The notes beneath the pieces were generated by a model. The model did no database searches. It was not told the DNA's origin and saw nothing but the letters and a program-made list of their open reading frames with translations. Shown piece after piece: positions 57,687 through 63,713 of a DNA stretch of 63,713 nt. The stretch comes from Streptomyces sp. TRM68367. Its GTDB lineage: Bacteria > Actinomycetota > Actinomycetes > Streptomycetales > Streptomycetaceae. The translations under genes were made by a program, and so were the position numbers. The stretch is from NCBI RefSeq assembly GCF_014495685.1, contig NZ_JACTVI010000045.1, positions 1 to 63,713 of the forward strand, written 5' to 3'. Position 1 is the first letter of the stretch. Each line of letters opens with the position of its first letter.

Positions 57687-58088
57687 ATGACCACCATCGA
57701 CGTCTTCCACCACCACGTACCGGCCGAGAGCGACTTCGGCTACTCGCAGGCGATCAGGTCCGGCGACCTGATTCACGTCTCCGGCCAGCTCTCGCTCGAC
57801 GAGGCGGGCGACTTCCGGCACGCGGACGACTTCGCCGCTCAGCTCAAGCAGACCCACGCCAACGCCGACAAGGTCCTGAACCACTACGGCGTCACCCGCA
57901 ACCAGATCGTCTCGCAGACGCTGTACGTGGTGGACCTGCGGCAGAACGCGAACGCGGTGACGGAGGGGAACCTGGCGTACTTCGGTGATCATCATCCGGT
58001 CAGCACCGTCGTCGGTGTCGCCGAACTGACCTTCCCCGGCCAGGTCATCGAGATCAGCTGCGTCGTAGACGCCAGGCTGCCCGCTTGA
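57687..58088 (+). CDS. RidA family protein (YjgF/UK114)
   Basis: A 133-residue RidA-like protein, cytoplasmic trimer, with the core YSQAIRSGDLIHVSGQLSLD and the C-terminal VVGVAELTFPGQVIEISCVV. True RidA enzymes hydrolyse reactive imines and keep an Arg near the end; here the corresponding position reads EISCVVDARL, with Arg shifted, so activity may differ (Rid2-7-like). GAGGAG precedes ATG 57687. The divergent HxlR gene shares the promoter region 57590-57686. Confidence 0.88.
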   Translation: MTTIDVFHHHVPAESDFGYSQAIRSGDLIHVSGQLSLDEAGDFRHADDFAAQLKQTHANADKVLNHYGVTRNQIVSQTLYVVDLRQNANAVTEGNLAYFGDHHPVSTVVGVAELTFPGQVIEISCVVDARLPA

Positions 58089-58213
58089 GCCCTGTCACAG
58101 GTGATCGACAACACGGCGGTCTCCCCCGCCGCAGGGTTACTCTCGCGCTGGACGGCCGCCCGGTCGTCGCGACCGTCGTCGCCGAGGACCGGCCAGGTGG
58201 GGGACTACACCGC

Positions 58214-58954
58214 ATGCGTGCACTGCGAATACTGCTGATTCTTGTCGTGATCCTGGGCGGGCTCTTCGTGGCGGCCGACCGCCTCGCGCTCAACTTCGCC
58301 GAGGGCGAGGTCGCGGACCGACTGAAGACAACCGAGAACCTCGCCTCCACCCCGGACGTGTCCATCGAGGGCTTCCCTTTCCTCACCCAGGTCGTCGCCG
58401 GCGAACTGGACGACGTGCAGGTGGGCATCCAGGACTACGAGGCCCCCACCGGAGACGGCGCCCAGAAGATCCGCATCGACGCCCTGCGGGCCGACATGAA
58501 GGGCGTCGCGTTCTCCGGCGACTACAGGTCCGCCACCGCGGCGACCGCAACCGGTACCGCGACCGTCTCGTACGACGAACTGCTCAAGGCCGCCAAGTCG
58601 GAGCCCACCCAGGTCGCCCCGGGCGTCACCGCCAACGTCGTCGGCCTCTCCGACGGCGGCAACGGCAAGATCAAGGTCGACGTCGAGGCCACCGTCCTCG
58701 GCACCAAGCTGCCGGAGCCGGTCTCCGTGCTCAGCTCGGTGACGGTGGTCGACGGGAACACCGTGCGGGTGAAGGCCGACACCCTGCCCAGCTTCGGCGG
58801 CGTCGAACTGGCCGAGTCCCGGGTCCGGGCGATCACCGACTTTGAGCAGAAGATCGACGGACTGCCCGGCGGCATCCAGCTCGACAGGGTCGAGGCCGCG
58901 CAGAACGGCGTCGACATCACAGTGAAGGGTTCCGGCATCCGGCTGGCAGGGTAG
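58214..58954 (+). CDS. LmeA-like DUF2993 lipid-binding protein
   Basis: A 246-residue protein with one N-terminal membrane anchor (ALRILLILVVILGGLFVAAD) and a DUF2993 domain (EGFPFLTQVVAGELDDVQVG; RVEAAQNGVDITVKGSGIRL). LmeA-type proteins bind phospholipids at the outer face of the membrane and help mannan maturation in mycobacteria. It is an intact paralogue of the frameshifted gene at 41628-42844, about 150 residues shorter because the cytoplasmic tail is absent. The open frame upstream to 58085 is not used. Confidence 0.87.
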   Translation: MRALRILLILVVILGGLFVAADRLALNFAEGEVADRLKTTENLASTPDVSIEGFPFLTQVVAGELDDVQVGIQDYEAPTGDGAQKIRIDALRADMKGVAFSGDYRSATAATATGTATVSYDELLKAAKSEPTQVAPGVTANVVGLSDGGNGKIKVDVEATVLGTKLPEPVSVLSSVTVVDGNTVRVKADTLPSFGGVELAESRVRAITDFEQKIDGLPGGIQLDRVEAAQNGVDITVKGSGIRLAG

Positions 58955-59158
58955 GACCAGCAGCGGTGCCACGGACCGGGGGTGTCCGATGGGCGAGATG
59001 GCGGCGTCCGTAGCGTAGATGTGGTGTGGGCTGCATGCCACCGGGAGCCGTACGCGAGTCGCGCCGGGGACGTGTTCTTCCCATATTCCGGACAATCCCA
59101 TCTCAGCATGCGACACACCGGTGACATGCCCACCCGACCGTCCCTACGATCGGCACCT

Positions 59159-59266
59159 ATGCAGTGCTATTCGAGCGTCCTCCAGACGCGGGGACAGGCG
59201 GATCTCACGAAGCGGCGGGCAGTAGACCTGTGCCGTGTCGCCGCCATGCTCTGTCGCACCTTCTGA
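59159..59266 (+). CDS. Cysteine-containing leader peptide upstream of the sulfurtransferase gene
   Basis: ATG 59159 opens 35 codons: MQCYSSVLQTRGQADLTKRR, then AVDLCRVAAMLCRTF. The R-R-A-V-D-L-C-R-x-x-x-x-x-C-R pattern is that of the putative leader peptides placed before cysteine and sulfur genes in actinobacteria. It has three Cys codons, two of them near the end. It lies 132 bp before the sulfurtransferase and is followed at once by a hairpin. I infer attenuation by cysteinyl-tRNA supply. Too short to have another evident role. Confidence 0.75.
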   Translation: MQCYSSVLQTRGQADLTKRRAVDLCRVAAMLCRTF

Positions 59267-59352
59267 GCGGAAGCGCCGACTTCCGCATCCCCCGTTGTCC
59301 ACCGCTGCCCTGCCCAAGGGCATCCGTGCGCGCCCTCGGCATGCGCGCGCAC
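59267..59352 (+). promoter_or_regulatory. Putative attenuator hairpins after the leader peptide
   Basis: A perfect stem GCGGAAG-CGCCGA-CTTCCGC (59267-59286) begins on the base after the leader stop. A second stem GTGCGCGC / GCGCGCAC lies at 59326-59352. Their order between leader and sulfurtransferase suits ribosome-controlled folding. Neither is followed by a T-run. Confidence 0.5.
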
Positions 59353-59398
59353 CCCTCACTCGCACGCCCCGCCGCAACTGCCCCGGAGGAGAAAGAGC

Positions 59399-60244
59399 AT
59401 GAGCCGCAGCGACGTACTGGTCGACGCCGACTGGCTCCAGGAGCACCTGGACGACCCGAGCATCGCCATCGTCGAGGTGGACGAGGACACGTCCGCCTAC
59501 GAGAAGAACCACATCAGGAACGCCATCCGGATCGACTGGACCAAGGACCTCCAGGACCCGGTTCGCCGTGACTTCGTCGACCAGGAGGGCTTCGAGAAGC
59601 TCCTGTCGGAGAAGGGCATCGCCAACGACCACACGGTGGTCCTCTACGGCGGCAACAACAACTGGTTCGCCTCGTACGCCTACTGGTACTTCAAGCTGTA
59701 CGGCCACGAGAACGTCAAGCTCCTCGACGGCGGCCGCAAGAAGTGGGAGCTGGACGCCCGCGAGCTGGTCGACGGCACCGAGGTGCCGGAGCGCGCGAAG
59801 ACCGAGTACAAGGCCAAGCCGCAGGACACCTCGATCCGTGCCTTCCGCGACGACGTCGTGGCCGCCATCGGTTCGCAGAACCTGGTCGACGTGCGCTCGC
59901 CCGACGAGTTCTCCGGCAAGCTGCTCGCCCCGGCCCACCTGCCGCAGGAGCAGTCCCAGCGCCCGGGCCACGTCCCGTCCGCCCGCAACATCCCGTGGTC
60001 CAAGAACGCCAACGACGACGGCACCTTCAAGTCGGACGACGAGCTCAAGGAGCTCTACGCCGAGGAGAGCGTCGACCTGGCCAAGGACACCATCGCCTAC
60101 TGCCGCATCGGTGAGCGCTCCGCGCTGACCTGGTTCGTGCTGCACGAGCTGCTCGGCGTGGAGAACGTCAAGAACTACGACGGCTCCTGGACCGAGTACG
60201 GCTCCCTCGTCGGCGTGCCGATCGAGCTCGGCGCCAACAAGTAG
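59399..60244 (+). CDS. cysA: Thiosulfate sulfurtransferase (rhodanese)
   Basis: A 281-residue tandem rhodanese. The N-terminal inactive domain (WLQEHLDDPSIAIVEVDEDT; VLYGGNNNWFASYAYWYFKL) is joined to a catalytic C-terminal domain. The active-site Cys is in IAYCRIGERSA, a six-residue loop typical of thiosulfate:cyanide sulfurtransferases. It moves sulfane sulfur between acceptors in the cytoplasm. GGAGGAGAAAG precedes the ATG. Followed by the DUF1416 gene in a conserved pair; expression probably depends on the leader peptide at 59159. Confidence 0.95.
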   Translation: MSRSDVLVDADWLQEHLDDPSIAIVEVDEDTSAYEKNHIRNAIRIDWTKDLQDPVRRDFVDQEGFEKLLSEKGIANDHTVVLYGGNNNWFASYAYWYFKLYGHENVKLLDGGRKKWELDARELVDGTEVPERAKTEYKAKPQDTSIRAFRDDVVAAIGSQNLVDVRSPDEFSGKLLAPAHLPQEQSQRPGHVPSARNIPWSKNANDDGTFKSDDELKELYAEESVDLAKDTIAYCRIGERSALTWFVLHELLGVENVKNYDGSWTEYGSLVGVPIELGANK

Positions 60245-60285
60245 TCCCCCGACCCGACCTCATCCGACCTCTTCAGGAGTACGAC

Positions 60286-60573
60286 ATGTGTGGAGCGAAG
60301 GCCGGCGGGCCGGACGCCTCGACGATCAAGCCCGGTGAGACCACCATCCAGGGCCAGGTGACCCGCGACGGCGAGCCGGTGCAGGGCTACGTGCGCCTGC
60401 TCGACTCGACCGGCGAGTTCACGGCCGAGGTGCCGACCTCGGCGACCGGACAGTTCCGCTTCTACGCGGCCGAGGGCACGTGGACCGTCCGCGCCCTCGT
60501 GCCCGGCGCCACCGCCGACCGCACGGTCGTCGCCCAGCAGGGCGGCCTGGCGGAGGTCGCGATCGCCGTCTGA
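60286..60573 (+). CDS. DUF1416 protein
   Basis: A 95-residue protein of DUF1416 with a transthyretin/carboxypeptidase-regulatory-like beta-sandwich pattern (TTIQGQVTRDGEPVQGYVRL, TGEFTAEVPTSATGQFRFYA). It is always near the sulfurtransferase gene in actinobacteria and probably works with it. Its N-terminus MCGAKAGG carries the only Cys. Separated from the sulfurtransferase by 41 bp, so one transcript; a terminator follows at 60601. Confidence 0.92.
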   Translation: MCGAKAGGPDASTIKPGETTIQGQVTRDGEPVQGYVRLLDSTGEFTAEVPTSATGQFRFYAAEGTWTVRALVPGATADRTVVAQQGGLAEVAIAV

Positions 60574-60600
60574 CGGCAGGGCCTCGAACAGGTCCTCGAA

Positions 60601-60643
60601 GGGCCGCATCCCTCGTGTTGGACACCTGGGATGCGGCCCTTTT
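60601..60643 (+). terminator. Terminator of the sulfurtransferase-DUF1416 operon
   Basis: Perfect 12-bp stem GGGCCGCATCCC / GGGATGCGGCCC with a 15-base loop, followed by TTTT. Confidence 0.92.
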
Positions 60644-60669
60644 GGCGTGCTCAGACCTACCCTGGGGGT

Positions 60670-60930
60670 ATGTACGCACGGCGGCGTCGCATGTACTTCG
60701 CCATGATGGGGACGTGCCTCACGCTCTTCGTCCTGGCGTGGGGCGTCGTGCGCCTGTGGTCGATCCCGGTGGCCGTGGGCATGTGCGTGGTCGCCATGCT
60801 CATCCCGCCCGTCGCTGCCATGGTCGCCAACCGCCGGGGCCCCGAGGACCGCTGGTGGGACGACCCGTCCGGGGACCCGCAGTCCGACGAGTGGTGGGAC
60901 GAGCTGGACGGCAAGAAGCGGCCGCGGTAG
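60670..60930 (+). CDS. DUF3099 membrane protein
   Basis: An 86-residue protein with two membrane helices (MGTCLTLFVLAWGVVRLW; AVGMCVVAMLIPPVAAMVA) and a Trp/Asp-rich cytoplasmic tail (RWWDDPSGDPQSDEWWDELD). DUF3099 members are conserved actinobacterial proteins without known function. ATG 60670 has GGGGG directly upstream; the open frame to 60631 overlaps the terminator and is not used. Confidence 0.85.
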   Translation: MYARRRRMYFAMMGTCLTLFVLAWGVVRLWSIPVAVGMCVVAMLIPPVAAMVANRRGPEDRWWDDPSGDPQSDEWWDELDGKKRPR

Positions 60931-60992
60931 GGCCGAGGGTGGACTTGATTTCAGCCTGTCCGGTAGGGGCGGCGGGGGCGGAATCGGCCCGG

Positions 60993-61355
60993 TCAGTACA
61001 CCAGCGCCTGCGTCTCGTCTCCCAGCGTCTCCTGCACGAACACCTGCGCACCCGCGATCCGTACGCCCTCGATGACGTCCTTCTCCGTGATGTCCCGGCG
61101 GGCCGCGCACTGCGTGCACAGGGTGACGCTGCCACCGGCCAGCACCGAGTCGAGCAGGTCGGGCAGCGGGGCGGCGTGCGGCAGCTCGAACTCGGCGGCG
61201 CGGCCCGGCAGGGCGAACCAGGAGGACTCCCCGGTCAGCCACAGGGAGACCTCGACGCCGCTCGCCACGGCCACCGCCGCCACCGTGAACGCCTGCGAGC
61301 AGCGCTCGGGGGCGTCGGCCCCCGCTGTCACCTTGATCACGAGCTTCTTCGCCAT
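60993..61355 (-). CDS. DsrE family protein
   Basis: A 120-residue DsrE/DsrF-like protein: LVIKVTAGADAPERCSQAFT, then EVSLWLTGESSWFAL and SVTLCTQCAARRDITEKDV. The Cys pair in LCTQCA sits where DsrE-type sulfur carriers keep the persulfide Cys. This suggests a sulfur-relay or redox role next to the sulfurtransferase. It is divergent from the small membrane protein at 61445. Longer upstream frame rejected in favour of ATG 61355. Confidence 0.87.
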   Translation of the reverse strand: MAKKLVIKVTAGADAPERCSQAFTVAAVAVASGVEVSLWLTGESSWFALPGRAAEFELPHAAPLPDLLDSVLAGGSVTLCTQCAARRDITEKDVIEGVRIAGAQVFVQETLGDETQALVY

Positions 61356-61444
61356 AGCCGGAATCGTAGTGCGCCAAAGGCCCGCGTAAGCTTGGGACCC
61401 GGCCCTGTGCACGCACCGCACCCCGCTCAATCGAGGAGCACCCC

Positions 61445-61543
61445 GTGGAACTCTTCTTCGAAATCCTGCTGGTCCTGGTCTGCGTCGGCGTCCTCGCCTT
61501 CGCCGGGCTGACCGTGAAGAAGCTGTACCAGGGCCAGCGCTGA
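61445..61543 (+). CDS. 32-aa single-pass membrane protein
   Basis: GTG 61445 preceded by GAGGAG (8 bases) opens 32 codons: MELFFEILLVLVCVGVLAFA followed by GLTVKKLYQGQR. It is a textbook tiny membrane protein: an acidic start, a 20-residue hydrophobic helix and a basic tail giving N-out or N-in by the positive-inside rule. It lies between the divergent DsrE gene and the nitrobindin-like gene, 30 bp ahead of the latter. No family known to me, though similar short ORFs appear at this place in other Streptomyces as I recall. Confidence 0.68.
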   Translation: MELFFEILLVLVCVGVLAFAGLTVKKLYQGQR

Positions 61544-61573
61544 TCCCCCGCACAGACGTACAGATTGCCGCTC

Positions 61574-62149
61574 ATGATTGAGATCCCGTCCGACCTCCAC
61601 AAGGACCTCGTCCCGCTCGCCTTCCTCCTGGGTAACTGGGCGGGCGCCGGCGTGCACGACTTCCCCGGCGCCGAGAAGTGCAACTTCGGGCAGGAGGTCA
61701 CCTTCACGCACGACGGCCGGGACTTCCTGGAGTACCACTCCCACACCTGGGTCCTCGACAAGGACGGCAACAAGGTCACGCCCCTGGAGTCCGAGCACGG
61801 CTTCTGGCGGATCGACGCCGGTCGCAAGGTCGAGGTGACGATGACCCGCGACGACGGCGTCATCGAGATCTGGTACGGCGAGATGGCCGACAAGAAGCCC
61901 CAGATCGACCTGGTCACCGACGCGGTCGCGCGCACGGCCGCCGCCCGCCCGTACACCGGCGGCAAGCGCCTGTACGGCTACGTCAAGAGCGACCTGATGT
62001 GGGTCGGCGAGAAGCAGACCCCCGAGGTAGAGCTGCGCCCCTACATGTCGGCCCACCTGAAGAAGGTCGTCACCCCGGAGGACGTCGAACGCTGGGCCAA
62101 GGCCCTCCCGGACGACATGCCGGACGACGGGATCGCCTTCTTCAAGTAG
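61574..62149 (+). CDS. Nitrobindin-like heme/fatty-acid-binding fold protein (DUF1794)
   Basis: A 191-residue beta-barrel with the GxWxGxG-type motif LLGNWAGAGV, then FGQEVTFTHDGRDFLEYHSH and ESEHGFWRID. Proteins of this family (FABP-like DUF1794) bind heme b and isomerise peroxynitrite; the C-terminal His in MSAHLKKV is a candidate axial ligand. It sits directly before nur with a 16-bp gap. ATG 61574 is chosen; the frame extends three codons further upstream. Confidence 0.9.
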   Translation: MIEIPSDLHKDLVPLAFLLGNWAGAGVHDFPGAEKCNFGQEVTFTHDGRDFLEYHSHTWVLDKDGNKVTPLESEHGFWRIDAGRKVEVTMTRDDGVIEIWYGEMADKKPQIDLVTDAVARTAAARPYTGGKRLYGYVKSDLMWVGEKQTPEVELRPYMSAHLKKVVTPEDVERWAKALPDDMPDDGIAFFK

Positions 62150-62165
62150 CTCTAGACTCGTTGCT

Positions 62166-62603
62166 GTGGTGAGCACCGACTGGAAGAGCGACCTCAGGCA
62201 GCGCGGCTACCGGCTGACGCCGCAGCGGCAACTCGTGCTCGAAGCCGTGGACACCCTGGAACACGCGACCCCCGACGACATCCTCGGCGAGGTGAGGAAG
62301 ACGGCGTCGGGGGTCAACATTTCCACCGTCTACCGCACGCTGGAGCTTCTCGAGGAGCTCGGACTGGTCTCGCACGCCCACCTCGGGCACGGCGCCCCCA
62401 CCTACCACCTGGCCGACCGGCACCACCACATCCACCTCGTCTGCCGCGACTGCACGAACGTGATCGAGGCCGACCTGAGCGTGGCCGCCGAGTTCACCGC
62501 CAAGCTGCGCGAGACCTTCGGCTTCGACACGGACATGAAGCACTTCGCGATCTTCGGTCAGTGCCAGGACTGTTCACTGAAGGCTTCAACTACCGAGTCG
62601 TAG
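62166..62603 (+). CDS. nur: Fur-family nickel-responsive regulator
   Basis: A 145-residue Fur-family repressor. The winged helix contains RQRGYRLTPQRQLVLEAVDT and SGVNISTVYRTLELLEELGL. The metal region RHHHIHLVCRDCTNVIEADL with later MKHFAIFGQCQDC carries the His cluster used for Ni(II) and two CxxC motifs. Neighbour order (nitrobindin-like, ygfZ) and sequence match Nur of S. coelicolor as I recall it. Nur represses nickel uptake and the Fe-type superoxide dismutase in the presence of nickel. Confidence 0.85.
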   Translation: MVSTDWKSDLRQRGYRLTPQRQLVLEAVDTLEHATPDDILGEVRKTASGVNISTVYRTLELLEELGLVSHAHLGHGAPTYHLADRHHHIHLVCRDCTNVIEADLSVAAEFTAKLRETFGFDTDMKHFAIFGQCQDCSLKASTTES

Positions 62604-62613
62604 GCTTAGGGAT

Positions 62614-63579
62614 ATGAAGAGCCCCCTGCTGACCCTGCCCGGCGCCGTCCCCGCCGAGGGCGTGGACGAAGGCGTCGCCGCGCACTACGGCGACCTGTTC
62701 CGTGAGCAGCGTGCCCTCGCCGACGGCACCGGTTTCGTGGACCTCTCCCATCGCGGCGTGGTCACCGTCTCCGGCAAGGACCGGCTGGCCTGGCTGCACC
62801 TGCTGCTCACCCAGCACGTCAGCGACCTCCCGGCGCGTCAGGCCACCGAGGCGCTGATTCTGTCCGCGCACGGCCACATCGAGCACGCGCTCTATCTCGT
62901 CGACGACGGCGCGACCGTGTGGGCCCATGTCGAGCCCGGCACGCAGGACGCGCTGATCGCGTACCTGGAGTCGATGAAGTTCTTCTACCAGGTCGAGGTG
63001 GCCGACCGGACGGCGGACTTCGCGCTCGTGCACCTGCCCGCCGGCTCGATCACCGAGGCGCCCGAGGGCGTCGCCGTACGCGAGACGCCGTACGGCCGCG
63101 ATCTCTTCCTCCCGCGCGCCGAGCTGGAGTCGTACGCCGGAAAGGCCGGCCCGCCGGTCGGGATCCTCGCCTACGAGGCGCTGCGCGTGGAGAACCACCG
63201 CCCCCGCCTCGGCTTCGAGACCGACCACCGCACCATCCCGCACGAGCTGGGCTGGATCGGCAGCGCGGTGCACCTGCAGAAGGGCTGCTACCGGGGCCAG
63301 GAGACCGTCGCCCGTGTGCAGAACCTGGGCAAGCCCCCGCGCCGCCTGGTCTTCCTGCACCTCGACGGCAGCGAGGTGCACCTGCCGCCGCACGGCACGG
63401 AGATCCGTCTCGCCGACGACGGCCCCGACGGCCGCCGGATCGGCTTCGTCACGACGTCCGTACGGCACCACGAACTCGGCCCGGTCGCCCTGGCCCTGGT
63501 CAAGCGGAACGTGCCGGTGGACGCGCGCCTGGTGGCCGGGGACACGGCGGCGGCCCAGGAGCCGGTCGTAGAGCCCTGA
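62614..63579 (+). CDS. ygfZ: YgfZ/GcvT-domain folate-binding protein
   Basis: A 321-residue tetrahydrofolate-binding protein needed for repair or assembly of certain Fe-S enzymes. The diagnostic motif K-G-C-Y-x-G-Q-E is present (HLQKGCYRGQETVARVQNLG), with the Cys required for function. The N-terminal GcvT-like half includes FVDLSHRGVVTVSGKDRLAW. It starts 10 bp after nur, so the two are probably co-transcribed. A terminator follows at 63592. Confidence 0.93.
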   Translation: MKSPLLTLPGAVPAEGVDEGVAAHYGDLFREQRALADGTGFVDLSHRGVVTVSGKDRLAWLHLLLTQHVSDLPARQATEALILSAHGHIEHALYLVDDGATVWAHVEPGTQDALIAYLESMKFFYQVEVADRTADFALVHLPAGSITEAPEGVAVRETPYGRDLFLPRAELESYAGKAGPPVGILAYEALRVENHRPRLGFETDHRTIPHELGWIGSAVHLQKGCYRGQETVARVQNLGKPPRRLVFLHLDGSEVHLPPHGTEIRLADDGPDGRRIGFVTTSVRHHELGPVALALVKRNVPVDARLVAGDTAAAQEPVVEP

Positions 63580-63591
63580 ACTCCGCGTTTC

Positions 63592-63630
63592 TAGTGCCCC
63601 GACAGGCAAACGTTGCCTGCCGGGGCACTA
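63592..63630 (+). terminator. Terminator after ygfZ
   Basis: Inverted repeat TAGTGCCCCG-A-CAGGCAA / TTGCCTG-C-CGGGGCACTA around ACG: 17 paired bases with one A/C mismatch. Confidence 0.85.
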
Positions 63631-63656
63631 GGTCCTGTCTGGAGTTCGGATCACGA

Positions 63657-63696
63657 GTGTGGTGCGATGCTGCGGAGCCAGAGCATCGCACCACAC
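63657..63696. repeat. Perfect 15-bp inverted repeat at the window edge
   Basis: GTGTGGTGCGATGCT - loop GCGGAGCCAG - AGCATCGCACCACAC. It follows GGTCCTGTCTGGAGTTCGGA, a sequence reminiscent of insertion-sequence ends in Streptomyces. The element, if any, continues beyond the window. Confidence 0.5.
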
Positions 63697-63713
63697 AGGT
63701 GCAGTCCGGCCTC

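Noticed and set aside
1..63713. CRISPR arrays, tRNA or rRNA genes
   Set aside because: No regularly spaced direct repeats with unique spacers other than the 18-bp and 8-bp contiguous tandems, and no cloverleaf with CCA-type acceptor or rRNA landmark was recognised by eye.

Overview
This is a high-GC actinobacterial chromosome segment, almost certainly Streptomyces. The codon bias is strongly G/C at third positions, and GTG starts and ATGA/GTGA overlaps are common. The gene order matches, from memory, the S. coelicolor SCO4126-SCO4181 core region: CsoR, DUF47-PitH, PstSCAB, Nudix-CHAD-Ppk, MshD, a CssRS-like two-component system with an HtrA-type protease, GlnR, sulfurtransferase plus DUF1416, Nur and YgfZ. 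No rRNA, tRNA or CRISPR array was seen.

Layout. 0.1-7.9 kb: an acetyltransferase, then a minus-strand type IV secretion-like operon. In transcription order it holds a pilin-like protein, a new 45-aa ORF, a VirB8-position protein, a polytopic VirB6-position protein, a VirB3/VirB4-N-like protein, a VirB4-type ATPase and a VirD4-like protein with degenerate nucleotide-binding motifs. 8.3-15.1 kb: an accessory patch of gene remnants (S53 protease, aldolase, lipoprotein/secreted-protein pair, Uma2), a TetR/SDR pair with an 18-bp tandem array between them, a cold-shock gene, an HTH/DUF397 module and a secreted S1 protease. 15.2-20.6 kb: a transglycosylase-NlpC/P60 cell-wall hydrolase that probably belongs with the secretion operon, PAP2 phosphatase, Tat-exported FAD oxidase and a lipoprotein.

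20.6-31.7 kb: copper sensor CsoR with a clear operator, then a phosphate/polyphosphate block (DUF47-Pit; pstSCAB under a PHO box; Nudix-CHAD-ppk). 32.1-37.3 kb: an ECF sigma / zinc-finger anti-sigma / ABC exporter cluster and a Nudix gene. 37.3-46.4 kb: a second accessory and strongly decayed region. It has PLAT-like, IS630, RelE-like, LmeA-like, 5'-nucleotidase, P450 and carbonic anhydrase genes that are truncated, frameshifted or deleted, beside an intact HTH/DUF397/DUF397 module and intact mshD. 46.5-63.6 kb: conserved core with a pectate lyase-pectin methylesterase fusion, the two-component/HtrA secretion-stress genes, LacI regulator, GlnR, a MoaD-like protein, RidA, a sulfur operon preceded by a cysteine-containing leader peptide, DsrE, a new 32-aa membrane protein, nitrobindin-like protein, Nur and YgfZ.

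Working together: the Pst and Pit systems, the PHO box and ppk form a phosphate uptake and storage block. The kinase, regulator and protease form a secretion-stress unit. The leader peptide, sulfurtransferase and DUF1416 protein form a sulfur unit. A GC-rich interspersed repeat family recurs in at least three places, one copy lying inside the CHAD reading frame.
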